From JASFRI01 sp050115015 (lineage in GTDB: Bacteria; Acidobacteriota; Polarisedimenticolia; CBDVAL01), in contig JASFRI010000306.1 in NCBI GenBank assembly GCA_050115015.1, forward strand, positions 1-5,357: a DNA stretch of 5,357 nucleotides, written 5' to 3'. The notes beneath the pieces are model-generated. The model had not been told where the DNA came from, ran no database searches, and saw only the letters and a program-made list of their open reading frames with translations. Below, piece after piece: positions 1 through 5,357 of the stretch (positions within the stretch are counted from its first letter, which is position 1; every line of letters starts with the position of its first letter). A program made the translations under genes and the position numbers.

Positions 1-338
1 TGAACCCCGACCTCGAACGCCTCATCATGCTGCAGGATCTGGACCTGATGATCCGCGATATGGAGGGCGGGGCCGGTCCCAAGGAAAAGGAGATGGGCTT
101 CAGCCTCGAGCAGCAGGACGCCCTCGAGACCGCCCGGCACGACCTGGCGGGGAAGCTCAACCCAGAGCACCTGAAGCTCTACGAGAAGCTCCAGGAGCGC
201 TACAAGCGGGTGGTCGTACCCGTGAGGAACAACACCTGCCTCGCCTGCTTTCTGAAGCAGCCGACGCAGTACTCGACGGAGACGGAGGACGAGATCCGGA
301 CCTGCGATCACTGCAGCCGGATCCTGTATCTGGTATAG
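1..338 (+). CDS. C4-type zinc-ribbon protein (zf-RING_7-like), 5' end just outside window
   Basis: Small soluble protein ending in a zinc ribbon. Counting from the first internal ATG (position 27), the metal ligands are C71-x2-C74 and C93-x2-C96, followed by a SRILY tail. This matches the C-terminal ribbon of the zf-RING_7 / COG1579 family, where a long coiled coil precedes a C4 knuckle ending in 'C-x2-C-x-R-I-L'. The reading frame stays open upstream of position 27 (residues NPDLERLI), and window bases 1-2 are 'tg' in frame. The real start is therefore very likely an NTG codon one base outside the window, giving about 112 aa and an N-terminus 'MNPDLERLIMLQDLDL', typical of the family. Family members are commonly about 240 aa, so this is a short form with only a brief charged helical part (about residues 25-60). 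The role is not established; binding of nucleic acid or protein partners is inference. HU follows 139 bp downstream on the same strand. Confidence 0.85.
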   Translation, partial: NPDLERLIMLQDLDLMIRDMEGGAGPKEKEMGFSLEQQDALETARHDLAGKLNPEHLKLYEKLQERYKRVVVPVRNNTCLACFLKQPTQYSTETEDEIRTCDHCSRILYLV

Positions 339-345
339 ATACGCA

Positions 346-366
346 TCCCGGGCACGCCGTCCGGGA
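346..366 (+). terminator. GC-rich hairpin after the zinc-ribbon gene, possible weak terminator
   Basis: Eight bases downstream of the TAG stop, bases 346-353 pair with 359-366 (tcccgggc / gtccggga, one G-U pair) around a 5-nt loop. The stem is strong and its place right behind a stop codon fits transcript termination or 3'-end protection. No T-run follows (the next bases are gcgaggacg), so it is not a canonical intrinsic terminator and read-through into the HU gene is possible. Confidence 0.35.
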
Positions 367-462
367 GCGAGGACGTCAGAACATGTCGCAAGGGTCCCCT
401 CCGGCGGGATACAGGCTCCCGCTGGTGGGGGAACGGGGTATTCTCTCAGACACACAAGATCA

Positions 463-470
463 GAGGGAGG
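463..470 (+). promoter_or_regulatory. Ribosome binding site of the HU gene
   Basis: The purine run gagggagg lies seven bases before the ATG at 478 and fixes that ATG as the start. The protein beginning there has the exact N-terminal form of the HU family (MNKGDLIEKV). Confidence 0.8.
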
Positions 471-477
471 GAACCGG

Positions 478-753
478 ATGAACAAGGGCGATCTGATTGA
501 GAAGGTGGTATCCGAGGTCAACATCACGAAGGCCGATGCGCAGCGGGTGCTCGAGTCGGTGATCGACGGCATCACGCAGTCCCTGAAGAAGGGCGAGCGC
601 ACCACCCTCTCGGGTTTCGGCACGTTCGCGGTGTCCAAGCGGAAGGCCCGCGTCGGGCGCAACCCGCAGACAGGCGAGCCGATCAGCATCCCCGCCCGTC
701 GCGTCGCACGCTTCACCTCGGGCAAGGAGCTGAAGGAGGCGCTCGAGCGCTAG
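478..753 (+). CDS. hup: HU/IHF-family DNA-binding protein
   Basis: A 91-aa histone-like protein of the bacterial nucleoid. HU proteins bind DNA as dimers with little sequence preference, bend it, and assist replication, recombination and transcription. The sequence covers the whole family length: the N-terminal helices (about 3-38) form the dimer core, and residues 46-65 carry the family signature, beginning GFGTF and ending GRNPQTG. P63 in RNPQTG is the proline that intercalates at DNA kinks, and the surrounding beta-arm (about 53-76) is rich in Arg and Lys. The C-terminal helix begins near S81. A strong SD precedes the ATG. The length and motifs do not separate HU from an IHF subunit, but this looks more like a homodimeric HU. 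It ends 95 bp before a strong intrinsic terminator and may share a transcript with the zinc-ribbon gene upstream, although a hairpin lies between them. Confidence 0.96.
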   Translation: MNKGDLIEKVVSEVNITKADAQRVLESVIDGITQSLKKGERTTLSGFGTFAVSKRKARVGRNPQTGEPISIPARRVARFTSGKELKEALER

Positions 754-847
754 CGCTCCGGGTGTGCATGGGCGCGCCGGAAGGTTCCCTGCCCACGACA
801 TGTCCGGGAGAGTCCGGATTTCCCGCAAGACGGCGGCGCCCTTCGTG

Positions 848-892
848 ACCGGTCGGCCCGCGGCATCCGCCGCGGGTCTCACCGGTTTTTTT
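848..892 (+). terminator. Two-part intrinsic terminator behind HU
   Basis: An inner perfect 7-bp stem pairs cccgcgg (857-863) with ccgcggg (870-876) over a 6-nt loop. An outer 6-bp stem pairs accggt (848-853) with accggt (881-886), and seven T residues (886-892) follow at once. This is a classic rho-independent terminator for plus-strand transcription. It sits in the gap between HU and the convergent CPBP gene, four bases before the latter's stop codon. On the minus strand the hairpin is not followed by a T-run, so it should not stop CPBP transcription by the same mechanism. Confidence 0.85.
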
Positions 893-896
893 GTGA

Positions 897-1628
897 TTAC
901 ATCGTCAGGTAGGCGAGCAGCGTCTGCGCGACGTTGAACGCCGCATGGATGGTGATGGCGGCCAGCGGGTCGCGCCGCCAGATGTAGATCCCCCCCAGGA
1001 ACAGGCCGAGGAACCCCACGGCGATGGCCTTGTCCAGCCCCTGGATCTGGTGCATCGCCCCGAACGCCAGGCTCCAGAGCACCAGACCCACCCAGACGCC
1101 TCCCAGGTAGCGCTCGAACCGGCGCAGGACGAACGCCCGGACCGTCTCCTCCCCCAGCCCACCGCCGAGAACGCTCATCACGACGAAAAGAGCCACATCC
1201 CCGGGCGTGTGGATCATCCCCAGCAGCGGGTTCGGGCCGGCGCTGCGAAGGGCGGGAAAGGCCCAGAGCAGTCCCGCCGACAGCAGCGACGATCCGATCA
1301 GGACGGGCGGCCAGAGCAGCAGCCCCAGGAGGATCTCCCGGCCCGGCGGCCGGGCCCCGAACCCCAGCTCCCGGAAGCCCCGGCCCTCGAGCCGCAGGAA
1401 CAGGGCGATCAGCGCCGCCGGCATCAGGAGGTTCTTCACCAGCACGACCGCCGTGAGCCTGGCGGCCCCGAGGTCCCCCACGTCCACGGGACCGAACCAG
1501 AGCACCATCAGGATCTCGCCCAGCAGCTCCACCCCGAGGGTCACCACCAGGATCTCGATGGCGGCACGGAGGCGCTCCTCCGGCGCGGGACGGGGGCGCG
1601 GAAGGGGCGCGGAGAGCATGGGGTCCAT
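897..1628 (-). CDS. CPBP-family intramembrane metalloprotease
   Basis: A 243-aa polytopic membrane protein of the CPBP (CAAX protease / bacteriocin-processing, Abi) family, glutamic-type intramembrane proteases related to Rce1. The conserved motifs appear in order: E160-E161-T-V-R164 (motif 1), F189-G-A-M-H193 (motif 2, FxxxH) and H228-A-A-F-N232 (motif 3, HxxxN). Hydrophobic stretches near residues 22-45, 58-79, 98-124, 143-157, 176-192, 201-217 and 221-240 give about seven membrane segments. Motif 1 has two residues between EE and R, where the common form is EExxxR. The start is taken as the ATG at 1628 (MDPMLSAPL). The frame is open further upstream, but that part is antisense to the peptidase gene and looks non-coding. 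A second in-frame ATG lies at 1619; neither has a clear SD. Substrate unknown. The gene converges on HU and diverges from the peptidase. Confidence 0.88.
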   Translation of the reverse strand: MDPMLSAPLPRPRPAPEERLRAAIEILVVTLGVELLGEILMVLWFGPVDVGDLGAARLTAVVLVKNLLMPAALIALFLRLEGRGFRELGFGARPPGREILLGLLLWPPVLIGSSLLSAGLLWAFPALRSAGPNPLLGMIHTPGDVALFVVMSVLGGGLGEETVRAFVLRRFERYLGGVWVGLVLWSLAFGAMHQIQGLDKAIAVGFLGLFLGGIYIWRRDPLAAITIHAAFNVAQTLLAYLTM

Positions 1629-1733
1629 GGGGACCGGAAGGTATACCGGGCCGTGGCGGCTTGCAAGCGGCCTACACCCTCCGCGAGAATGGCCGCAGTC
1701 CGGCGGCAGCCGCCCCCGGAAGGAGATCCGTCC
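1629..1733. promoter_or_regulatory. Divergent control region between CPBP and M14 genes
   Basis: This 105-bp gap must hold the promoters of both divergent genes. It contains a perfect 10-bp palindrome gcttgcaagc (1659-1668) and a perfect 8-bp palindrome ggtatacc (1640-1647). The palindromic TTGCAA could act as a -35 on either strand: rightward with GAGAAT (1685-1690, 18-bp spacer), leftward with TATACC (1645 to 1640, 15-bp spacer). All these boxes match the sigma70 consensus at only 4 of 6 positions, so promoter assignment is tentative. A shared repressor binding the palindromes is inference. Confidence 0.35.
1719..1725 (+). promoter_or_regulatory. Ribosome binding site selecting the GTG start of the M14 gene
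   Basis: The run gaaggag lies eight bases before the GTG at 1734. The only nearby alternative, an in-frame ATG at 1689, has no SD and would place extra non-signal residues before the signal peptide. The SD therefore decides for GTG. Confidence 0.75.
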
Positions 1734-4463
1734 GTGACCACCCATCCCATCACGCGCCTCGCGGGCGGGCTGCTGCTCGCGGCGCTCTCGTGGAACGCCT
1801 CCCTGGCCGTGGAGCCTCCGGGCGCCGCCACGCCCCCTGCCTATGCCGCGACCCCGGAGGTCCTCTATCCGGGGACGGACCCCGATCCCGCGGTGCCCAC
1901 CTTCCGGGAGTTCCTCGGCTTCGACCTGGGGGAGTGGTTCACGACGCCGGAGCGGGCCGGGGCCTACCTCGAGGCGCTGGCGGCCGCATCGGACCGGGTG
2001 CGGCTCGGGACGTACGGGCACACGTACGAGGGAAGGCCGCTGCTGCTCGCGACCATCTCCTCGCCGGAGAACCTCGCGAGGCTCGAGGACATCCGGGGCC
2101 ACCTCGGCCTGCTCCGGGATCCGCGCAACCGCCCGGCCAACATGCCCCGGGAGGCGCTGATCGAGGGGACGCCGGTGGTGGTGTGGCTCGCCTACAGCGT
2201 CCACGGCGACGAGCACTCCGGCACCGAGGCGGCACTGATGACCGCCTACCACCTCGCTGCCGATCGCACTCCCGAGACCCTCTCGTGGCTCGAGAACACC
2301 GTCGTGATGATCGATCCGATGCAGAACCCCGACGGGCGCGCCCGCTTCCTCGGCTGGGAGGAGCGAACCATCGCCCGTGATCCATCGGGCGTGCCGCGTC
2401 CGGACCCGGACCCGCAGGCCGCCGAGCACCGGCAACCCTGGCCGGGTGGCCGCTTCAACCACTATCTCTTCGACCTGAACCGGGACTGGTTCTTCCTGAC
2501 GCAGGTCGAGAGCCGCGCGAGGGTGGCGGCGTTTCGCGAGTGGTACCCGCACGTCTTCGTGGACCTGCACGAGATGGGCACCGACGCCACGTACTTCTTT
2601 CCGCCCCCGACCTCCCCGATCAACCCCTTCATCCCCGACCTCCTCCGGCGGTGGTGGGAGGTCTTCGGCGCGGGGAACGCCGCGATGCTCGACACCTTCC
2701 GGGTGGACTACTACACCGGCGAGCGGTTCGACGCCTTCTATCCCGGCTACGGGGACTCGTTCCCGACGCTGAACGGCGCCGTGGGGATGACCTACGAGCA
2801 GGCCTCCGCCCGGGGTCTCGTGCAGCGACGCCGCGACGACGCCCTGGTCACCCTGCGCGAGGCGGCGTGGCATCACTTTCTCACCTCCCTGGCCACCATC
2901 CGTACGGCGGCGGGGAACCGCCGGGCCCGTCAGGAGGACTACGCCCGCTTCTTCGAGGAGGCCGTCGGCTCCGGACAGGCACCCCGGGAATACTGGCTGG
3001 TCCCCGAGCCGGGCACGGACGGGGCACGGGAGCTCGCCGCGATCCTGGACGAGCTCGGGATCGAGGTGCGCTACCCGGACGCTGAGGTCCGGAACGGGGG
3101 CCTGCGGCCCTTGCTGCCCGGCCAGGTGCCGCCGCCGGCGCTCCCCCGGAACGGCCTGCTGATCCCCCTGGACCAGCCGCAGCGGCGGCTGGCCCGGACG
3201 CTGGTGGAGCGGGAGGTCGAGCTGCCCGCGGCCTTCCTGCGGGAGCAGTCCGAGAGGCGGCGCCGCAAGGAGCCGGACGGCTTCTACGACATCACCGCAT
3301 GGTCCCTCCCCCTGGCCTACGGAGCCCGGGCCTTCGCGGCGGACCAGCCCTCCACCGGGGCCTTGAGCGCCGCCCCCCCCGAGCTTCCCGCGGGTCTGCG
3401 CGGCGCCGGAGACGCCGTCGCGTTCCTGCTTCCCTACGACGGCAACGACGCGGCGCGGGCCCTGGTGGACCTGCTCGCCGCCCAGCCGTCAATCCGGGCC
3501 CAGATCGCCATGGAGGCTTTCCGGATCGACGGGGAGCCGTTTCCGCGGGGCACCCTGATCGTCAAGCGCCGGGGCAACCCGGACGACCTGGCGGACCGGC
3601 TGGAGGCGATCGGGAACCGTCATCGGGTCCTGTTCCGGGGTGCCCGCAGCGCCTGGACCGACGAGGGGATCGATTTGGGAAGCGACAAGGTGCTGCCGCT
3701 ACGGGCGCCGCGGGTCGGGCTGGTCTTCGGGCCCCCGGCGCGCCCCTCCGCCACCGGGTGGATCTGGTACCTGATGGAGCAGCGACTGGACCTGGCGATC
3801 ACCCGGATCCGCGCCCGGGACCTCCCGCGGGGCGACTGGACGGACCTGGACGTGCTGATCTTCCCAGACGCGGACCCCCTCGGCGACGCATACCTGGAGC
3901 TGCTGGGGGAGGCGGGGGTGGAGCGGCTGGACCGGTGGGTGCGCGACGGCGGGGTGTTCGTCGGGATCGGCGGCGGCGCCGCCCTGGCGGCACGGCCGGA
4001 GACGGACTGGACGAGCGCCAGGCCGGTGACGCGGCCGGCTCCCGTCGAGGACCCCGCGGCGGGCCGGGGAGCACCGTCCCCGGCGGACCCGCCCGCGGTC
4101 CGGGTCGACGAGCTACCGGACGCGACGCCCGGCGCCATCGCCCGCGTGGATCTGGACCTGCATCACTACCTGACCCTCGGTTACGGCGACTGGCTCGCCG
4201 TGCCGGTGATCTCCCGTCTCGCGTTCACTCCGGCCGGGGAGGGGATCGACGTCGCCCGGTTCGCGCCGGCGGACGAGCTGCGTCTGTCGGGCTTCATGTG
4301 GGACGAGACCCGGGAGGCGCTGGCGGGCCAGAGCTACCTCCTCGCCGAGCGCCGGGGACGGGGGAAGGTGATCCTCTTCGCCGGCAGCCCGATCTTCCGG
4401 GCGTACTGGCCGCACCTCAACCGCCTGTTGCTCAACGCGGTGCTGCTGGCGCCCAGCCTTTAG
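1734..4463 (+). CDS. Secreted M14-family zinc carboxypeptidase-like protein with C-terminal amidotransferase-like domain
   Basis: A 909-aa exported metallopeptidase. Residues 1-25 form a Sec signal peptide (hydrophobic core from A10 to about L18, likely cleavage after SLA25). Residues about 55-390 are the M14 domain. Zinc ligands are H157-G-D-E160 and H279 (DLHEMG); N249-R250 corresponds to the substrate-carboxylate site and E355 (TYEQAS) to the catalytic glutamate. The intervals H157-H279 (122) and H279-E355 (76) agree with bovine carboxypeptidase A (H69-H196, E270). Y336 or Y339 may match its Y248. The site is therefore complete, and hydrolysis of C-terminal residues or of peptide/peptidoglycan substrates in the periplasm or outside is expected; the real substrate is unknown. 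Residues about 400-655 are unassigned. Residues about 658-905 resemble a class I glutamine-amidotransferase fold (VLIFPDAD, then VRDGGVFVGIGGGA) without the nucleophile cysteine, interrupted by a Pro/Ala-rich stretch near 761-800. The open frame continues upstream to 945, but that part overlaps CPBP in antisense. Confidence 0.92.
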   Translation: MTTHPITRLAGGLLLAALSWNASLAVEPPGAATPPAYAATPEVLYPGTDPDPAVPTFREFLGFDLGEWFTTPERAGAYLEALAAASDRVRLGTYGHTYEGRPLLLATISSPENLARLEDIRGHLGLLRDPRNRPANMPREALIEGTPVVVWLAYSVHGDEHSGTEAALMTAYHLAADRTPETLSWLENTVVMIDPMQNPDGRARFLGWEERTIARDPSGVPRPDPDPQAAEHRQPWPGGRFNHYLFDLNRDWFFLTQVESRARVAAFREWYPHVFVDLHEMGTDATYFFPPPTSPINPFIPDLLRRWWEVFGAGNAAMLDTFRVDYYTGERFDAFYPGYGDSFPTLNGAVGMTYEQASARGLVQRRRDDALVTLREAAWHHFLTSLATIRTAAGNRRARQEDYARFFEEAVGSGQAPREYWLVPEPGTDGARELAAILDELGIEVRYPDAEVRNGGLRPLLPGQVPPPALPRNGLLIPLDQPQRRLARTLVEREVELPAAFLREQSERRRRKEPDGFYDITAWSLPLAYGARAFAADQPSTGALSAAPPELPAGLRGAGDAVAFLLPYDGNDAARALVDLLAAQPSIRAQIAMEAFRIDGEPFPRGTLIVKRRGNPDDLADRLEAIGNRHRVLFRGARSAWTDEGIDLGSDKVLPLRAPRVGLVFGPPARPSATGWIWYLMEQRLDLAITRIRARDLPRGDWTDLDVLIFPDADPLGDAYLELLGEAGVERLDRWVRDGGVFVGIGGGAALAARPETDWTSARPVTRPAPVEDPAAGRGAPSPADPPAVRVDELPDATPGAIARVDLDLHHYLTLGYGDWLAVPVISRLAFTPAGEGIDVARFAPADELRLSGFMWDETREALAGQSYLLAERRGRGKVILFAGSPIFRAYWPHLNRLLLNAVLLAPSL

Positions 4464-4470
4464 CAGGCTG
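4454..4470. terminator. Hairpin over the M14 stop codon, possible shared 3'-end signal
   Basis: Bases 4454-4459 (cagcct) pair with 4465-4470 (aggctg) over a 5-nt loop containing the TAG stop. It lies where the M14 gene and the convergent secreted-protein gene meet (only 21 bp between stop codons) and could mark the 3' ends of both transcripts. There is no T-run on either side, so the call is weak. Confidence 0.25.
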
Positions 4471-4484
4471 CCAGGGAGAGGGGT

Positions 4485-5108
4485 CTACCCGGAGGCGTCG
4501 GTGGGCAGCTTCCGGATCGGCACCAGGTTCTCCGGTTCCTCGGGCTCCGGTCCGGCATCCAGCGTCCAGGTATAGCGGTGCCGCAGGGGCTTCTCCTGGA
4601 TCTTGTCGTCCCCGTAGTGCTTCCCCTCCACGGACAGCCGGACGCCGTCCCACTCCCAGCTCCAGATCCGCAGCCAGAGGTAGAGCCGGATGCCACCGAC
4701 CCTCCCCACCTGCATCGGTCCGCCGGTCTGCACGCGGTCCGGGGCTCCGTGGAGGGCGGTGAGTTCCGCCGCCATGTCGTCGAAGAGCACCTCGTCCCGG
4801 TAGCGATACTCGGCCCGGATCCACTCGGCACGGTCGTCCCGGAGGCGCAGCTCCAGCCTCCGGACGCCGCGCCGGTCCAGGTACTCCTGGGGCCGGGCGG
4901 CCAGCGGAACCCTCGTGTCCACGATGTACTGCTCCGCCTCTCCCATCCGGAACGGGACGAGGGAGCGGAGGTCCAGCTTCCGGTCGAGGCTGGAGAAGCT
5001 CTCCCCGATCCGGATGCCCTCCAACTCCCCGGGCGCCTCGCCCTCCGCGGCGGGTGCCGCCGCCGCCAGCACCAGGCCGAGAGCCACCGATCCCATCCAG
5101 CGTCGCAT
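4485..5108 (-). CDS. Unrecognised secreted or periplasmic protein
   Basis: A 207-aa protein I do not recognise. It starts with a short signal peptide (MRRWMGSVALGLVLAAAAPA, predicted cleavage in the APAAEG region) with no lipobox cysteine; the whole protein has no cysteine. The mature part is acidic/basic mixed and soluble. It has a segment GIRIGESFSSLDRKL near the N-terminus and a later one with TALHGAPDR followed by a Trp-rich stretch (LWLRIWSWEWDG). The pattern 'L-x2-x-hGxP...W-x-W-x-DG-x-x-L' is seen in various small periplasmic proteins of unknown function, so a compact beta-rich fold is a guess. The ATG at 5108 is chosen because a GGGGAG SD lies five bases before it; the in-frame GTG at 5114 directly abuts that SD with no spacing. 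The gene has its own promoter, converges on the M14 gene and diverges from the partial gene at the right edge. Confidence 0.8.
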   Translation of the reverse strand: MRRWMGSVALGLVLAAAAPAAEGEAPGELEGIRIGESFSSLDRKLDLRSLVPFRMGEAEQYIVDTRVPLAARPQEYLDRRGVRRLELRLRDDRAEWIRAEYRYRDEVLFDDMAAELTALHGAPDRVQTGGPMQVGRVGGIRLYLWLRIWSWEWDGVRLSVEGKHYGDDKIQEKPLRHRYTWTLDAGPEPEEPENLVPIRKLPTDASG

Positions 5109-5114
5109 CTCCAC

Positions 5115-5120
5115 TCCCCC
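5115..5120 (-). promoter_or_regulatory. Ribosome binding site of the unknown secreted protein
   Basis: Read on the minus strand this is gggggag (ending at 5114), followed by tggag and the ATG at 5108. It rules out the GTG at 5114 as start, because SD and GTG would touch. Confidence 0.65.
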
Positions 5121-5138
5121 GCCGGCCGACCGGCCGGC
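5121..5138 (-). promoter_or_regulatory. 5'-leader hairpin directly before the SD
   Basis: A perfect 7-bp GC-only stem pairs bases 5121-5127 with 5132-5138 (gccggcc / ggccggc) over a 4-nt loop. In the minus-strand transcript it would begin about three bases after the predicted start of transcription and end right next to the SD. It may stabilise the 5' end or affect ribosome access; either role is inference. Confidence 0.5.
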
Positions 5139-5147
5139 ACCGGGAGC

Positions 5148-5176
5148 ATCGTATCAACCGTCCCGGAGGCTGTCAT
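5148..5176 (-). promoter_or_regulatory. Sigma70-type promoter with extended -10
   Basis: On the minus strand, -35 ATGACA (5176 to 5171, 5 of 6 consensus bases) is followed by exactly 17 bp and -10 TACGAT (5153 to 5148, 4 of 6). The -10 is preceded by TGA, giving the extended TGn element. Transcription would start near 5141, leaving a leader of about 33 nt before the ATG at 5108. This is the best promoter match I found in the window. Confidence 0.6.
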
Positions 5177-5230
5177 CCGGAGGACGCCGGGCTTGTGGGA
5201 CGGCCGGGGCCGGGTTAGCCTGCAGGGAAG

Positions 5231-5236
5231 GGAGGG
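5231..5236 (+). promoter_or_regulatory. Ribosome binding site of the right-edge gene
   Basis: The run ggaggg lies four bases before the ATG at 5241. Another ATG at 5237 overlaps the SD too closely and opens a frame of Arg/Gly/Ala-rich shadow sequence, so 5241 is preferred. Confidence 0.6.
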
Positions 5237-5240
5237 ATGC

Positions 5241-5357
5241 ATGTCGGAGCTGGACGCGCTGGCGTCGGAGTACGTGGAGCTGGTCCTGGCCGCGGGAGAG
5301 CACGACGCGAACCTCGTCGATGCCTATTACGGTCCCGACGACCGGCGCGAGGCGGTC
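5241..5357 (+). CDS. N-terminal fragment of an unrecognised protein (3' end outside window)
   Basis: The 39 visible codons, with no stop, read MSELDALASEYVELVLAAGE followed by HDANLVDAYYGPDDRREAV. The helical, acidic N-terminus has no signal peptide, so a cytoplasmic protein is likely. The segment 'YVELVLAAGEHD...VDAYYGP' looks like a conserved N-terminus I associate from memory with uncharacterised bacterial proteins, some resembling DUF885-type or similar metallopeptidases; the catalytic part lies outside the window, so I assign no function. The frame has normal amino-acid balance while the two other plus frames give Arg/Gly-rich shadow sequence. A good SD precedes the start. It diverges from the secreted-protein gene over a 132-bp gap. 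Confidence 0.75.
   Translation, partial: MSELDALASEYVELVLAAGEHDANLVDAYYGPDDRREAV

Noticed and set aside
439..444. TATTCT as a -10 box for HU
   Set aside because: Four of six consensus bases, but nothing like a -35 box lies 16-18 bp upstream; not enough to call a promoter.
786..821. Small stems in the HU 3' untranslated stretch (tccgg / ccgga at about 802-818)
   Set aside because: Five-base stems only; the strong terminator at 848-892 explains the region.
1340..1356. Perfect 7-bp inverted repeat (ggcccgg / ccgggcc) inside the CPBP gene
   Set aside because: It encodes an ordinary Arg-Pro-Pro-Gly turn between membrane segments; at this GC content such stems occur by chance.
945..1733. Extension of the M14 frame upstream into the CPBP gene
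   Set aside because: It is Gln/Pro/Arg-rich antisense sequence with no domain. The SD plus GTG at 1734 followed by a signal peptide marks the true start.
1629..2876. Upstream extension of the CPBP frame to about 659 aa on the minus strand
   Set aside because: It is antisense to the M14 domain, is rich in Arg, Gly, Pro and His as expected of a GC-rich shadow frame, and the CPBP family length is reached from the ATG at 1628.
3299..4762. Long plus-strand open frame of 487 codons inside and beyond the M14 gene
   Set aside because: Composition is almost all Arg, Gly, Pro and Ala, without motifs or an SD; it is a shadow of high GC.
4432..5242. Two further minus-strand open frames overlapping the secreted-protein gene
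   Set aside because: Arg/Gly/Ser-rich shadow frames; only the 4485-5108 frame has a signal peptide, an SD and balanced composition.
1..5357. CRISPR array, tRNA or rRNA gene, insertion sequence, attachment site or phage defence system
   Set aside because: No regularly spaced repeats, transposase or integrase motifs, or tRNA-like folds were seen. CPBP proteins are sometimes called 'Abi', but that name alone does not support a phage-defence role here.

Overview
This is a 5.36 kb, strongly GC-rich bacterial window with short intergenic gaps, Shine-Dalgarno (SD)-led genes and no mobile element, CRISPR array, tRNA or rRNA. The gene types (a stand-alone C4 zinc-ribbon protein, an HU-like nucleoid protein, a CPBP membrane protease, a large secreted M14 carboxypeptidase-like protein) would suit a high-GC, probably diderm, soil or environmental lineage such as Acidobacteriota, Gemmatimonadota or a relative. 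That placement is inference from gene content; nothing in the window fixes the taxon.

Layout, left to right: (1) the nearly complete 3' part of a small C4 zinc-ribbon protein (+), whose start codon probably lies one base outside the window; (2) a complete HU-family DNA-binding protein (+), closed by a two-part intrinsic terminator with a T-run; (3) a CPBP-family intramembrane protease (-), convergent with HU; (4) a divergent 105-bp control region holding two small palindromes; (5) a 909-aa secreted M14 metallocarboxypeptidase-like protein (+) with a GTG start, signal peptide, complete zinc site, and a C-terminal amidotransferase-like region that lacks the nucleophile cysteine; (6) an unrecognised secreted protein of 207 aa (-), convergent with the peptidase, with the best promoter of the window (extended -10) and a hairpin abutting its SD; (7) the first 39 codons of an unrecognised gene (+) running off the right edge.

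The genes alternate in strand, so apart from the two at the left edge they are probably separate transcription units and not one operon. Two are proteases acting in or beyond the membrane and a third encodes an exported protein, but nothing shows that they work together. I see no new defence or mobile system here. The points most worth a second look are the peptidase/dead-amidotransferase architecture, the variant CPBP motif combined with a nearly leaderless start, and the promoter-hairpin-SD arrangement of the unknown secreted protein.
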